Under the pieces are notes generated by a model. The model saw nothing but the letters and a program-made list of their open reading frames with translations. It ran no database searches and was not told the origin of the DNA. 64,000 nucleotides of DNA from Pelagibacterales bacterium SAG-MED11 (GTDB lineage Bacteria > Pseudomonadota > Alphaproteobacteria > Pelagibacterales > Pelagibacteraceae). The stretch is from the NCBI GenBank assembly GCA_014654265.1, contig JACWDI010000001.1, positions 124,001-188,000 of the forward strand. The letters run 5' to 3'. Below are positions 45,699-54,774 of this stretch, one piece after another. Both the position numbers and the translations under genes were made by a program. Position 1 is the stretch's first letter. The number at the start of each line of letters is the position of its first letter.

Positions 45699-46835
45699 AT
45701 GATAAATAAAAACTTCGGTTTTGGGACGCAAATTAGAAAATCTCCATATTTTGACTCTACTGTAAAATGGGGAGCAACAGGATTTTCTGTGTATAATCAT
45801 ATGTACATTCCAAGAGATTTTGGAAATCCTGAACAAAATTTTTGGAATTTGATAGAAAAATCTATACTTTGTGATGTCGCTGTTGAACGACAAGTAGAAA
45901 TTACTGGACCAGATGCATATAAATTCACTCAATTACTTACCCCGAGGGACCTTTCTAAGTTATCAATTGGTCAGTGCAAATATGTTTTAATTGTAAATGA
46001 TAAAGGGGGAATAATTAATGACCCTGTACTTTTAAGATTAGGAGAAAATCATTTTTGGTTATCACTTGCTGACAGTGATGTTTTGTTGTGGGCGCAGGGA
46101 GTAGCTATTAATTCAGGTTTGAATGTTAAAATTGATGAACCTGATGTGTCACCACTACAACTCCAAGGCCCTACTTCAGCTGAAATAATGATTAAACTTT
46201 TTGGTGAAGATATTAAAGATCTTAAATATTATTGGTTTAAGGAATGTAAGCTGGATGGAATTCCATTAGTTGTTTCAAGAACTGGTTGGTCTAGTGAATT
46301 TGGATATGAAATATTCTTAAGAGATGGGACTAGAGGAAATGATCTTTATGAAAAAATAATGAAAGCAGGTAAAGAACATGGATTAATGCCTGGGCATACA
46401 TCTTCTATTAGAAGAATTGAGGGTGGAATGCTTTCTTATCACGCTGATGCAGATATAGAAACCAATCCCTTTGAATTAGGTTTAGGTAGATTGGTTAATT
46501 TAGATAGTGACATTAACTTTATTGGTAAAGAGGCTTTAAAAAAGATTAAACAAGAGGGAATTAAAAGAAAACAAGTTGGTTTAGAATTAGATTGTGAACC
46601 ATTGAAGGGTCCGAATACAACTTTTTGGCCTGTATATAAAGATCAAAAAAAAATTGGTAAAGTGACCTCTGCAGTTTATTCACCTAGACTAAAAAAGAAT
46701 ATTGCACTGGCGATGGTTGAAATTAATCATTCGGATATTGGGAATAATTTAAAGATTATTAGTAATAGAGAAATTAATTCTAAAATAATTGAAAAGCCTT
46801 TTTACGATCCAAAGAAAAAAATCGCTTCTTCTTAA
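45699..46835 (+). CDS. Aminomethyltransferase (GcvT)-family protein, DmdA-like THF-dependent demethylase
   Basis: The 378-residue protein has the GcvT/DmdA fold: WGATGFSVYNHMYIPRDFGN, VAVERQVEITGPDAYKFTQL with LTPRDLSKLSIGQCKYVL, then SRTGWSSEFGYEIFL and HTSSIRRIEGGMLSYHADAD. The YNHM and RRIEGGMLSY blocks and the VERQVEI motif are close to DmdA, the SAR11 DMSP demethylase that moves a methyl to tetrahydrofolate. I cannot separate DmdA from SAR11 DmdA-like paralogues by eye. It is not beside glycine-cleavage genes. Confidence 0.85.
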   Translation: MINKNFGFGTQIRKSPYFDSTVKWGATGFSVYNHMYIPRDFGNPEQNFWNLIEKSILCDVAVERQVEITGPDAYKFTQLLTPRDLSKLSIGQCKYVLIVNDKGGIINDPVLLRLGENHFWLSLADSDVLLWAQGVAINSGLNVKIDEPDVSPLQLQGPTSAEIMIKLFGEDIKDLKYYWFKECKLDGIPLVVSRTGWSSEFGYEIFLRDGTRGNDLYEKIMKAGKEHGLMPGHTSSIRRIEGGMLSYHADADIETNPFELGLGRLVNLDSDINFIGKEALKKIKQEGIKRKQVGLELDCEPLKGPNTTFWPVYKDQKKIGKVTSAVYSPRLKKNIALAMVEINHSDIGNNLKIISNREINSKIIEKPFYDPKKKIASS

Positions 46836-47599
46836 GATTTAATATTATACCCTTTTTTCAATAATATTGAGACTGCGATTACACATATTACTAAAAATGA
46901 CACCATAGATCCTACACTTATCCAAATATTAAAATCTGATATTCCATAAAATGAAAATCTTAAGCCATCAATTAGATAAACCACTGGATTAAAATAAGAA
47001 ACAGTTTGCCAGAAAGGTGGTAACATATCTAAAGAGTATAAGCTTCCCCCTAAAAAAACCATTGGTGTAATAACTAATGATGGAATGATAGACATTTGCT
47101 CAAAGTTTTTACTAACAACACCAATTAAAAAACCAAATAACGCGAAAGTGAAAGAGACCAAAATTAACAAGAATATCATTAACATTGGATATTTAACAGT
47201 TACCTCAGCAAAAAATGAAGCAGTGGCATAAATTACAGCACCTACGATTAAAGTTTTGGTGGCCCCTGCTCCTACAAAAGCCAAAACAGTTTCAAGTGTT
47301 GAAATAGGCGCTGCTAAAATCTCATTAATAGTTCCATTAAATTTTGGAAAAAATATTCCAAAAGAAGTATTACTTATTGATTGAGTAAGTAATGTAAGCA
47401 TCAATAAACCTGGAACGATATATGAACCATAGCTTACACCATCAATTTTTTGAATATAACCACCAATCACTGAACCAAAAACAACAAAGTATAATGATGT
47501 GGATATTACTGGTGAGAGAAGAGATTGACCCACAGTTCTTAAGAATCTATTCATCTCATGAACATATATAGCTTTAAAACCATAATAATTAAATTTCAT
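46832..47599 (-). CDS. ABC-2-type transporter permease
   Basis: The 255-residue protein has six hydrophobic segments and the ABC-2 pattern [20 protein letters not shown] near the start and [20 protein letters not shown] near residue 150. [13 protein letters not shown] also fits the family near the C-terminus. It forms the channel for export of an unknown compound, together with the ATPase encoded upstream (11-base overlap). Its stop shares TTAA with the DmdA-like gene. Confidence 0.9.
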   Translation of the reverse strand: MKFNYYGFKAIYVHEMNRFLRTVGQSLLSPVISTSLYFVVFGSVIGGYIQKIDGVSYGSYIVPGLLMLTLLTQSISNTSFGIFFPKFNGTINEILAAPISTLETVLAFVGAGATKTLIVGAVIYATASFFAEVTVKYPMLMIFLLILVSFTFALFGFLIGVVSKNFEQMSIIPSLVITPMVFLGGSLYSLDMLPPFWQTVSYFNPVVYLIDGLRFSFYGISDFNIWISVGSMVSFLVICVIAVSILLKKGYNIKS

Positions 47600-48524
47600 T
47601 ATTCTCCCTTACTAAATTAACAAAAATTTTCTCCAGATTACTTTGTTCAGTTTTTAAATCTCTTAACTTTAAGCCAGTATCTTTTAAATCCTGCAATAAA
47701 TCAGTAATACCAGTTTTTTCAGCTCCAACATTATAAGTATAGATTAAAGACATATGTTCTTCATCAATTTCAAGATTATATTTAATTAATTCTTTAGGAA
47801 TTTCTGTAATTTTTTTCTGTAATTCAATATTTAATTTTTTATGGCCCATTTTTTTAATTAATTCTTTTTTATCTTCGACAACGATAATTTCACCTTGATT
47901 GATAACAGCCACACGGTCTGCAATAGCTTCAGCTTCTTCAATATAGTGTGTAGTTAAGATAATAGTGACTCCTGTTTTTCTTAAATTATCAACAACCATC
48001 CACATATCTCTCCTAAGCTCAACATCAACTCCGGCTGTAGGCTCATCTAAAAATAATATTTTTGGTTCATGAGATAAGGCTTTAGCAATTAAAACTCTTC
48101 TTTTCATTCCACCAGATAATTGTCTTAATCTTTGATCTTTTTTGTCCCATAAACTTAAATCTTTTAAAATCTTTTCTATATGTTCTGGTTTAGGTGGTTT
48201 GCCATACAAACCTCTAGAATATGACACAGTATCGAAAACTGTTTCAAAGGACTCTAAATTCAATTCCTGGGGAACCATTCCTATTCTAGATCTTGTTTCA
48301 CGATAATCTTTAATTATATCAAAGCCATCAACTGAGATGGTGCCGGATGAGGGGGTAACAATCCCACAAATTATACTTATTAAAGTTGTCTTACCTGCAC
48401 CATTTGGTCCAAGCATTGCAAGAATTTCACCTTGCTTAACTTTAAGATTAACTTTTTTAAGTGCATCAAAACCGTTATCATATACTTTTGAAAGATCGTT
48501 AATTGCTATTTGGTTTTCTGACAT
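47589..48524 (-). CDS. ABC transporter ATP-binding protein
   Basis: The 311-residue ATPase has Walker [17 protein letters not shown] near residue 38, the signature [20 protein letters not shown], Walker [13 protein letters not shown] and the H-loop [14 protein letters not shown]. The C-terminal third is a typical dimer domain of ABC-2 exporters (CcmA/NodI-like). It powers export through the adjoining permease. The substrate is unknown; drug, lipid or polysaccharide are all seen in this family. Confidence 0.94.
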   Translation of the reverse strand: MSENQIAINDLSKVYDNGFDALKKVNLKVKQGEILAMLGPNGAGKTTLISIICGIVTPSSGTISVDGFDIIKDYRETRSRIGMVPQELNLESFETVFDTVSYSRGLYGKPPKPEHIEKILKDLSLWDKKDQRLRQLSGGMKRRVLIAKALSHEPKILFLDEPTAGVDVELRRDMWMVVDNLRKTGVTIILTTHYIEEAEAIADRVAVINQGEIIVVEDKKELIKKMGHKKLNIELQKKITEIPKELIKYNLEIDEEHMSLIYTYNVGAEKTGITDLLQDLKDTGLKLRDLKTEQSNLEKIFVNLVRENNEI

Positions 48525-48571
48525 TAAGTCAGATATATAGACATTAATTCTACTAATACAATCAACTAATA

Positions 48572-50014
48572 TTAAAACCTTTTAGCTTTAAAAACTATTA
48601 ACGGTAAAAAAGTTGCAATTACAAAAGATAAAAATAATAAAGACTGTGACACAAAAGGTGCAAATAATTCTTTAGGTAATAGAATTCCAACTAATAAGCT
48701 CTTTGAAAAATCAGGAGTAGGAAACATTAAAAAACCTCCTATTAATCCAATAATAATTGATACATAGGCAGTCCTTTCATTAATACTTTTATTATAGAAA
48801 CTGTAGAAAACCGTTAAGACAAAAGCACAACAGAATAAATCAGCTAATAAAAATAAATATAAAATATCAAATCCTTTGGAAGCAACGATAAAAGAAATTA
48901 GAGATAAAAACAAAATTATATATTTAGAAACGTTTAGGTAATTTGTTTTTTTTTCTAAATTAAATGTTGCTTTACCATCTACAACAATCAAACTTGATAT
49001 TGCATTTACCAAAGTATCTACAGTAGAGATAGTTAATGCCAAACCCAATATAATCACAACAATAGAAAGTAATTCCGTTTGTTCTTTTAGTAACAATGTA
49101 AAAAAACCAAGATCTGGTCTAGTAGTTGGATCTATGGAGAAAGCAACCATTCCTGTAAACCCCATATAAAAAACTACAGGTATAATTATAAAAAAAGATA
49201 TAATTAAACTTTTTTTTAAAGTTTCATAATTTTTTGCAGCATATACTCTTTGCCAATTTCCTTGGTGAAATAAGTTTGTGGCAGCTACTGCAATAAAAAA
49301 AGTTAAACCAGCCGTATAACTAGGTAAGTAAGATGGGCTTAAAAGTTGAGGATTTTTTTTTTTTATAAAATCAAAAGAAAATTCAGATCCTGTAAAAGAT
49401 GTAATGTATGATACTGAAATCAGTAATAAAACTCCAATAACAACCATTTGTATATTGTCAGTAAATATTGATGCTCTTAAACCTCCATATAGAGTATAAG
49501 CAAGTGTAGACAATAATACGATTAAAGCAGTTATCCAAAGTTCAGTACCTGAAATATAATTAATTAGGACAGCCACTGCGGTAACTTCAGCACATAAAAA
49601 AATAAACATATAAAAAATAGTCATTAGCAAAATAAGTTTAAATAGACTTTTTCCAAACTTTTTTCTTGTAAACTCAATTAGTGAAGATCCTTTAGGGAAT
49701 TCTTTTCTAATTTTTTTACCAAGGTATATTAAAAAAAACATTGGAAAGGCTGTACCTAATGAATATCCTATTATAGCTCCCATTCCTCCCCATGTTGAAG
49801 CAGATGCAGGGCCAAATAAAATCCATGCTCCTAAAGCTGAAGCAGTTAGACTTGTTGTTAAAGAAAATAATCCAATATTTCTATTAGCAATTAAATAGTT
49901 ATTCAATCCTCGGTATTTTTTTGAATTATAAAGACCTAAAAAAACAAATAATAAACTTATAACAATTACTAATGTTAATGATGTTGATTGACTTATTAAA
50001 AATGATTTATTCAT
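48572..50014 (-). CDS. thiV: Sodium:solute symporter, thiamin-precursor (ThiV-like) transporter
   Basis: The 480-residue membrane protein is an SSS-family symporter with about 13 helices. It has [20 protein letters not shown] near residue 45 and [20 protein letters not shown] near 175, the SSS signature region. Its leader is a TPP riboswitch immediately before the ATG. In SAR11, a riboswitch-controlled SSS gene of this kind (thiV) has been proposed to import the thiamin pyrimidine precursor HMP. The family assignment is firm; the HMP ligand is from that published inference and the riboswitch, not from residues. Confidence 0.88.
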   Translation of the reverse strand: MNKSFLISQSTSLTLVIVISLLFVFLGLYNSKKYRGLNNYLIANRNIGLFSLTTSLTASALGAWILFGPASASTWGGMGAIIGYSLGTAFPMFFLIYLGKKIRKEFPKGSSLIEFTRKKFGKSLFKLILLMTIFYMFIFLCAEVTAVAVLINYISGTELWITALIVLLSTLAYTLYGGLRASIFTDNIQMVVIGVLLLISVSYITSFTGSEFSFDFIKKKNPQLLSPSYLPSYTAGLTFFIAVAATNLFHQGNWQRVYAAKNYETLKKSLIISFFIIIPVVFYMGFTGMVAFSIDPTTRPDLGFFTLLLKEQTELLSIVVIILGLALTISTVDTLVNAISSLIVVDGKATFNLEKKTNYLNVSKYIILFLSLISFIVASKGFDILYLFLLADLFCCAFVLTVFYSFYNKSINERTAYVSIIIGLIGGFLMFPTPDFSKSLLVGILLPKELFAPFVSQSLLFLSFVIATFLPLIVFKAKRF

Positions 50015-50018
50015 TGTT

Positions 50019-50080
50019 CTCCCTTTCTGAATTACCGGACAGGTTCTTAGGGTTTAATCTCAGTCTGTTATGACACCCCT
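50019..50080 (-). promoter_or_regulatory. TPP (thiamin pyrophosphate) riboswitch
   Basis: On the minus strand the conserved THI-box parts occur in order: GGGGTGTC (50079-50072), the core CTGAGA (50063-50058), ACCCT closing P2 (ending at 50049), AACCTG at 50045-50040 and GGGAG at 50023-50019. The P3 arm is very short (GTC-ATAACA-GAC). The final GGGAG is four bases from the thiV ATG and so doubles as the ribosome site, so control is probably at translation. It begins 12 bases after the upstream gene's stop. Confidence 0.93.
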
Positions 50081-50091
50081 TTAAAATTGGT

Positions 50092-50379
50092 TTATACTTT
50101 ATTATCCATTATTTCAACCATACACTTAGTGGCATATTCACGCCATTCAGATGAGTTTTTACCTTTAAGACTGTTTAAGTGATTACGATTATTTTGAATA
50201 TCTTTTTTATGTTTAGCTTTATCTTTTTCATCTAAGTTGGCTTCCATATTAGTCAAATTAGTTTCCATAGCATTAATCCAACTATTTCCAAGTTCGACAC
50301 ATTTAACATCATCTTTTTCATCACAAATTTGTTTAAAAAAATTAAAAATTACATCGTCTGTTTTGATTGAATTATTCAC
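50092..50379 (-). CDS. Small acidic protein of unknown function (95 aa)
   Basis: The 95-residue protein is charged and predicted all-helical. It contains VIFNFFKQICDEKDDVKCVE, then LGNSWINAMETNLTNMEANL and LDEKDKAKHKKDIQNNRNHL, with two cysteines and no signal peptide. I recognise no family. It is joined to the azoreductase gene by a shared base at 50379, so it belongs to the downstream end of the TTT/SDR operon. The TPP riboswitch starts just after it. Confidence 0.7.
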   Translation of the reverse strand: MNNSIKTDDVIFNFFKQICDEKDDVKCVELGNSWINAMETNLTNMEANLDEKDKAKHKKDIQNNRNHLNSLKGKNSSEWREYATKCMVEIMDNKV

Positions 50380-50963
50380 TAAACTTTTATCTTATCTATT
50401 TGAGCTTCAGCTTCTCTTATAGATTTTTCATAGTCCAAAGCCATTTGATCAGCACTAATAATCTCTACTTGATCAATTCCAAAAAAATTAAGAATAAATT
50501 TTAACCATGGTGTTAAAAAGTCTTCTTCACTATTAAGTTTTGTTCCTCCTGAAGTAATTACTAAATATGCTTTTTTATTCTTAAGAAGGCCCTCTCTTCT
50601 ACCATTGGGTTTAAATTTAAAGGTTTCTCCTATTCGTGCAGCTAAATCTGACCAAGCTTTTAGAGTAGCAGGAGGACCATAATTGTAAATTGGGGCTGAT
50701 ATTATTATAATATCACTTTCTTTAAGCTCTTTAACTAATGTATCTGATAACTCAAACATTTTTTTATGATGTTCTGTTTGGTCTTTTTTATCAATTTTCA
50801 TACCTGACTCGGTTAAACCAGAAACAAAAACCATTTCATTATCTAAATCTCTATAGATTATTTCATCTTCTGGTTTTTTTATCTTATTCAATAATTTTTT
50901 AGCTAAAGCTCTTGATGTCGAACCTTCTTTTCTTGCACTAGAGTCTATTTGATAAATTTTCAT
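50379..50963 (-). CDS. FMN-dependent NADH-azoreductase/quinone reductase (AzoR-like)
   Basis: The 194-residue flavodoxin-fold protein has IDSSARKEGSTSRALAKKLL (FMN phosphate loop) near residue 6, IIISAPIYNYGPPATLKAWS near residue 85 and KKAYLVITSGGTKL near 130, all AzoR family blocks. It reduces quinones or azo compounds with NADH and FMN. It lies six bases after the CcdA gene. A stress-protective role is possible. Confidence 0.88.
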   Translation of the reverse strand: MKIYQIDSSARKEGSTSRALAKKLLNKIKKPEDEIIYRDLDNEMVFVSGLTESGMKIDKKDQTEHHKKMFELSDTLVKELKESDIIIISAPIYNYGPPATLKAWSDLAARIGETFKFKPNGRREGLLKNKKAYLVITSGGTKLNSEEDFLTPWLKFILNFFGIDQVEIISADQMALDYEKSIREAEAQIDKIKV

Positions 50964-50969
50964 AATTTA

Positions 50970-51677
50970 TTATCCAAAGCTTTGTAAGAATGGAAAAATA
51001 TTTAATAAATAAAATCCTAAAGCTTGTAGTTGATTAGTTAATATCAAAATACCAGTAATTAAAAGAATTATTCCTCCAATTTTAGATACTAAATTAATAT
51101 TTCTTTTGAAATTTTTTGAAAATATCAAAAATTTCTGCATTAAATAACCTGATAAAATAAATGGTATTGCTAAACCAAAAGAATAAAAGAATAAAAGCAA
51201 AATTCCTTTTATTATATTTTCCTCAGTGGCTGCTAAAACTAAAATAGATCCTAATATTGGACCTATGCAAGGTGTCCATCCAAAAGCAAATGCCATACCA
51301 ATTAAAATTGGACTATAAAAATTTTTATTTGTTTTAGTTTCAATTCTTTTTTCATAATTTAAAAATTTTAAATTTATGATCCCAATAATGTGAAGTGAAA
51401 AGAGAATTATTACTAATCCAGCTGCTATTCGAAGTTCATTAGAGTTTTGAAGCAATACTTGGCCTAAGAAAGTAGATGCTGCCCCAAAAATTATAAAGAC
51501 AATGGAAAAGCCAACAGTAAATAATATAATTGGTACTAAATTAATATTTTTTTTTTCAATTAATTCATTTATTGAGCTTCCTGAAATATAAGAAATATAT
51601 CCTGGTATTAATGGTAAGACACATGGGGATAGAAAACTTACTAAACCAGCTCCAAAGGCAATAATTATTTCAAACAT
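50970..51677 (-). CDS. ccdA: CcdA-type cytochrome c biogenesis/thiol-disulfide membrane protein
   Basis: The 235-residue protein has six hydrophobic segments, the paired cysteines in FLSPCVLPLIPGYIS (first helix) and FGWTPCIGPILGSILVLAAT (fourth helix), the redox pair of CcdA/DsbD. It passes electrons from cytoplasmic thioredoxin to the periplasm for cytochrome c maturation or disulfide repair. It is inside an operon of catabolic genes with spacers of 6 and 20 bases, an odd place for it. Confidence 0.92.
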   Translation of the reverse strand: MFEIIIAFGAGLVSFLSPCVLPLIPGYISYISGSSINELIEKKNINLVPIILFTVGFSIVFIIFGAASTFLGQVLLQNSNELRIAAGLVIILFSLHIIGIINLKFLNYEKRIETKTNKNFYSPILIGMAFAFGWTPCIGPILGSILVLAATEENIIKGILLLFFYSFGLAIPFILSGYLMQKFLIFSKNFKRNINLVSKIGGIILLITGILILTNQLQALGFYLLNIFPFLQSFG

Positions 51678-51697
51678 TAAATTTTATTTAAAATATT

Positions 51698-52546
51698 TTA
51701 TCCTTTATATGAAAAAACTTTATGTTTTTGAGTTCCAAGATTATCAACACCTAAAACAACTTCTTCTCCACCCTTCAAAAAATGTGGAGGTGACATGTTT
51801 TCTCCCACTCCTGGTGGAGTTCCAGTACAGCAAATATCTCCAGGATGCAAACTCATACAGGAACTCATATAAGAAACTAAAGTTTTAATATCAAATATCA
51901 TTTGTTCTGTATTTCCTGTTTGCATTCTTTTGCCATCAACATCTAAAAACATATTAAGTTTTTGAAAGTTTGGTATTTCATCCTTTGTAACTATATAAGG
52001 ACCTATAGGGCCAAAAGTATCAAAACCTTTTCCTTTATCCCAGGTTAAACCTTTATTTTTTTGAAAGTCTCTCTCACTTACATCGTTCACCAAAAAAAAT
52101 CCCAGCACATGGTCTAAAGCAGATTCTACACTAACATTAATTGCTTTTTTCCCAATTACAAAACCTAACTCCACTTCCCAATCTGTATGATTAGAACCTT
52201 TTGGAACTATAATTGGATCATTGGGTCCTGTTATACAACTGGTAAATTTAGAAAATATAATTGGTTCTTTTGGTATTGGTAAATTTTGTTCCTCTGCATG
52301 ATCTTTAAAATTTAATCCTATTCCTATAAACTTTGATGGATTTGAAACACAAGCTCCGATTCTTGTGTTAGATTCTAGTTTAGGTAAACTTGAAATATCA
52401 GTTTTGTTTATTTTATCAATCGTATCAAAGTTTAATGTTTCAGGATTAAAATCAGTAATTAATGATGATAAATCTCGATAATTGTTATCCTTATCTATAA
52501 TGGTTGGTTTTTCTTTTCCAATTTCACCTATTCTACATAACTTCAT
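51698..52546 (-). CDS. Fumarylacetoacetate hydrolase-family protein, probable 2,4-diketo-3-deoxy-L-sugar-acid hydrolase
   Basis: The 282-residue protein opens MKLCRIGEIGKEKPTIIDKD with the RDLS step, as in 2,4-diketo-3-deoxy-L-fuconate/rhamnonate hydrolases. The FAH core has IGIGLNFKDHAEEQNLPIPK near residue 75, the metal site DWEVELGFVIGKKA near 123 and PGDICCTGTPPGVG near 240. It would cut a 2,4-diketo acid to pyruvate and lactate. The SDR upstream and rhamnonate-dehydratase-like gene support this path. Other FAH hydrolases or decarboxylases are the alternative. Confidence 0.85.
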   Translation of the reverse strand: MKLCRIGEIGKEKPTIIDKDNNYRDLSSLITDFNPETLNFDTIDKINKTDISSLPKLESNTRIGACVSNPSKFIGIGLNFKDHAEEQNLPIPKEPIIFSKFTSCITGPNDPIIVPKGSNHTDWEVELGFVIGKKAINVSVESALDHVLGFFLVNDVSERDFQKNKGLTWDKGKGFDTFGPIGPYIVTKDEIPNFQKLNMFLDVDGKRMQTGNTEQMIFDIKTLVSYMSSCMSLHPGDICCTGTPPGVGENMSPPHFLKGGEEVVLGVDNLGTQKHKVFSYKG

Positions 52547-52560
52547 TTTTTCTCCTTTTA

Positions 52561-53310
52561 TTAATAAGTTGCTCTTCCACCACTTAAGTCGAAAACTCCT
52601 GCAGTGCTAAAAGAGTTTTCGTCACTTACCAACCAACAAACTAAAGAGGCCAGCTCTTCTATTTTTGCAAATCTATTTCTTGGTATTTTGGATAGCATAT
52701 AATTAATATGTTCATCTGTCATCTGGTCAAAAATTCTCGTTTTTGCTGCTGCAGGTGTTACACAATTAACAGCGATATTTTTATCAGCAAGCTCCTTTCC
52801 TAAAGATTTTGTTAATCCTATTACACCAGCTTTAGATGTGCTATAAGCACTAGCATTTGGGTTCCCTTCTTTTCCAGCAATAGAGGCTATATTTACAATT
52901 CTTCCATAATTATTTTTAATCATGTGTGGAACAATAGCTTTGCAACAATAAAATGTTGAATTTAAATTCAATTCCATCACTTTCTGCCATTCATCTAAAG
53001 GATAATCCCATACTTTAGTGTTCATCCCTGTCATCCCTGCGTTATTCACAAATATATCTATTTGACCCAATTTTTCCTCAAGTTCATCAACTGATTTTTT
53101 TACAATTTTGAAATCTGTTACATCGACTATTTGATAACTAAAATTTTCAGAATTAATTTCTTTTTTAGCTTTTTCAGCCTCATCTTTATCTATATCCCAA
53201 ATTACAACTTTACCACCTGATTGAATAATTCTTTTTGTAATAGCTAAACCAAAGCCTTGAGCACCACCAGTTACTATCGCAACTTTATTTGTTAAATTAT
53301 ATTTATTCAT
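52561..53310 (-). CDS. SDR-family dehydrogenase, probable 2-keto-3-deoxy-L-sugar-acid 4-dehydrogenase
   Basis: The 249-residue classical SDR has the cofactor motif VTGGAQGFGLAITKRI near residue 14, NNAG at about 91, the serine and YSTSKAG catalytic block near 158, and the ending DLSGGRATY. This ending and the length match 2-keto-3-deoxy-L-rhamnonate/fuconate dehydrogenases, which oxidise C4 before FAH-type cleavage. FabG-like proteins are the alternative. It overlaps tctA by four bases and is 14 bases before the FAH gene. Confidence 0.85.
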   Translation of the reverse strand: MNKYNLTNKVAIVTGGAQGFGLAITKRIIQSGGKVVIWDIDKDEAEKAKKEINSENFSYQIVDVTDFKIVKKSVDELEEKLGQIDIFVNNAGMTGMNTKVWDYPLDEWQKVMELNLNSTFYCCKAIVPHMIKNNYGRIVNIASIAGKEGNPNASAYSTSKAGVIGLTKSLGKELADKNIAVNCVTPAAAKTRIFDQMTDEHINYMLSKIPRNRFAKIEELASLVCWLVSDENSFSTAGVFDLSGGRATY

Positions 53311-54773
53311 ACTTTTTTCTTTCTTAATAATGGAAAAATTAATGCAATAAAAGATAAAATGAAAAATGTAACAACTATTGGTCTAGTCAAAAACAATAAC
53401 CAATTACCCTCAAATATTACCAAAGATTGTCTTAAGGTACCTTCAACTAATTCTCCTAAAATTAAACCTATTATTACGGGAACTACTGAAAAACCATAAC
53501 GTCTCATAAAAAAACCAATTACTCCAAAGAATAACATTATCCATACATCTAACATTGATTGACTTAGTGAGTAAGTTCCACACACAGAAACTGCAAAAAT
53601 CATAGGCCAAAGTAATTTGTTTGGCACTAAAGTAATTCGAGCAAATATTTTTGCTCCAAAAAACCCAAATATAAAAAATAAAATATTTGCAATCAACATT
53701 GACCCAAAAATACCATATAAAAATTCTGGTTGCTCTCTGAAGAGATCAGGTCCAGGTCTAACCCCGTGTATTATTAATCCAGTTAAAATTACAGCTGTCG
53801 TAGCACTTCCGGGGATCCCTAATGCTAAAGTAGGAACCATAGCACCGCCCGTAGCTGCATTATTTGCTGCTTCAGCACCTGCTATCCCTTCTACTGAACC
53901 TTTTCCAAACTCCTCAGGATTTTTAGACCATCTTTTTGCTTCAGAATATCCTATAAGAGATGCAACTGTTCCTCCTTCTGCTGGTAATACCCCAATAAAA
54001 GATCCAATTCCTGAAGATCTTAATATGGTTTTCCAAGTTTTTTTATAATCCAATAGTGATGGAAGTTTTACTGCTTTTAAAGCTACTCTTTTAAAAACTT
54101 GATCCAATAAAGTTGACTGAGTTAACATTTCACTTATTGCAAACAATCCCACAACTACAGGAATAAAACCTATTCCTTCCGACAATTCATTGATTCCATA
54201 AGTAAATCTTTCAATTGAAGTCATAAAATCTTTACCAATTGTAGATATTAATATTCCAAATGCTCCAGCTATTAAGTTCTTAATTGGGCTTCCTTCACCA
54301 ATAGATGCGAGCATAGTTAAACCAAAAATTGCTAAAGCAAAATATTCAGGCTGTCCAAACTCATAAGCAAGCTGTGCAAGTAAAGGTGCAAAAAAAACTA
54401 AAACAACCACACTAAAAATACCTCCAATGGTGCTAGATACTGTTGCCATGCCTAAAGCTCTTCCAGCTTCTCCTTTTTGGGCAAGTGGATAACCATCAAG
54501 ACAAGTTGCCGCCGCCGCTGGTGTTCCTGGAGTATTGATTAGGACTGCCGTAATCGCTCCACCATAAGTAGCTGAACAATAAATTGCTGTTAATAAAACA
54601 ATCGCTGATAAAGGGTCCAAGGTCATAGTGAAAGGTAAAATTAATGCACCACCTGTAGTTGGCCCAAGGCCAGGTAGTACTCCAAGTATCAAACCAAATA
54701 ATGTTCCAAAAACTAAAACAATCATTAATTTTGAACTCATTAAAGGTGCAAACATTAAAGAAAGATTTTCCAT
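53307..54773 (-). CDS. Tripartite tricarboxylate transporter, large permease (TctA family)
   Basis: The 488-residue membrane protein carries the two TctA repeats, GLILGVLPGLGPTTGGALIL near residue 27 and SFIGVLPAEGGTVASLIGYS near 258, plus GSVEGIAGAEAANNAATGGA. In the second repeat GAG is replaced by AEG (VLPAEGG), unlike the first TTT system here. It is coupled to the SDR gene by four bases, so uptake and oxidation of the substrate are probably co-expressed. Confidence 0.95.
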   Translation of the reverse strand: MENLSLMFAPLMSSKLMIVLVFGTLFGLILGVLPGLGPTTGGALILPFTMTLDPLSAIVLLTAIYCSATYGGAITAVLINTPGTPAAAATCLDGYPLAQKGEAGRALGMATVSSTIGGIFSVVVLVFFAPLLAQLAYEFGQPEYFALAIFGLTMLASIGEGSPIKNLIAGAFGILISTIGKDFMTSIERFTYGINELSEGIGFIPVVVGLFAISEMLTQSTLLDQVFKRVALKAVKLPSLLDYKKTWKTILRSSGIGSFIGVLPAEGGTVASLIGYSEAKRWSKNPEEFGKGSVEGIAGAEAANNAATGGAMVPTLALGIPGSATTAVILTGLIIHGVRPGPDLFREQPEFLYGIFGSMLIANILFFIFGFFGAKIFARITLVPNKLLWPMIFAVSVCGTYSLSQSMLDVWIMLFFGVIGFFMRRYGFSVVPVIIGLILGELVEGTLRQSLVIFEGNWLLFLTRPIVVTFFILSFIALIFPLLRKKKV

Positions 54774-54774
54774 T

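Noticed and set aside
53617-54048. 143-codon frame opposite the second tctA
   Set aside because: Same antisense shadow as in the first tctA, caused by conserved glycine/proline codons.
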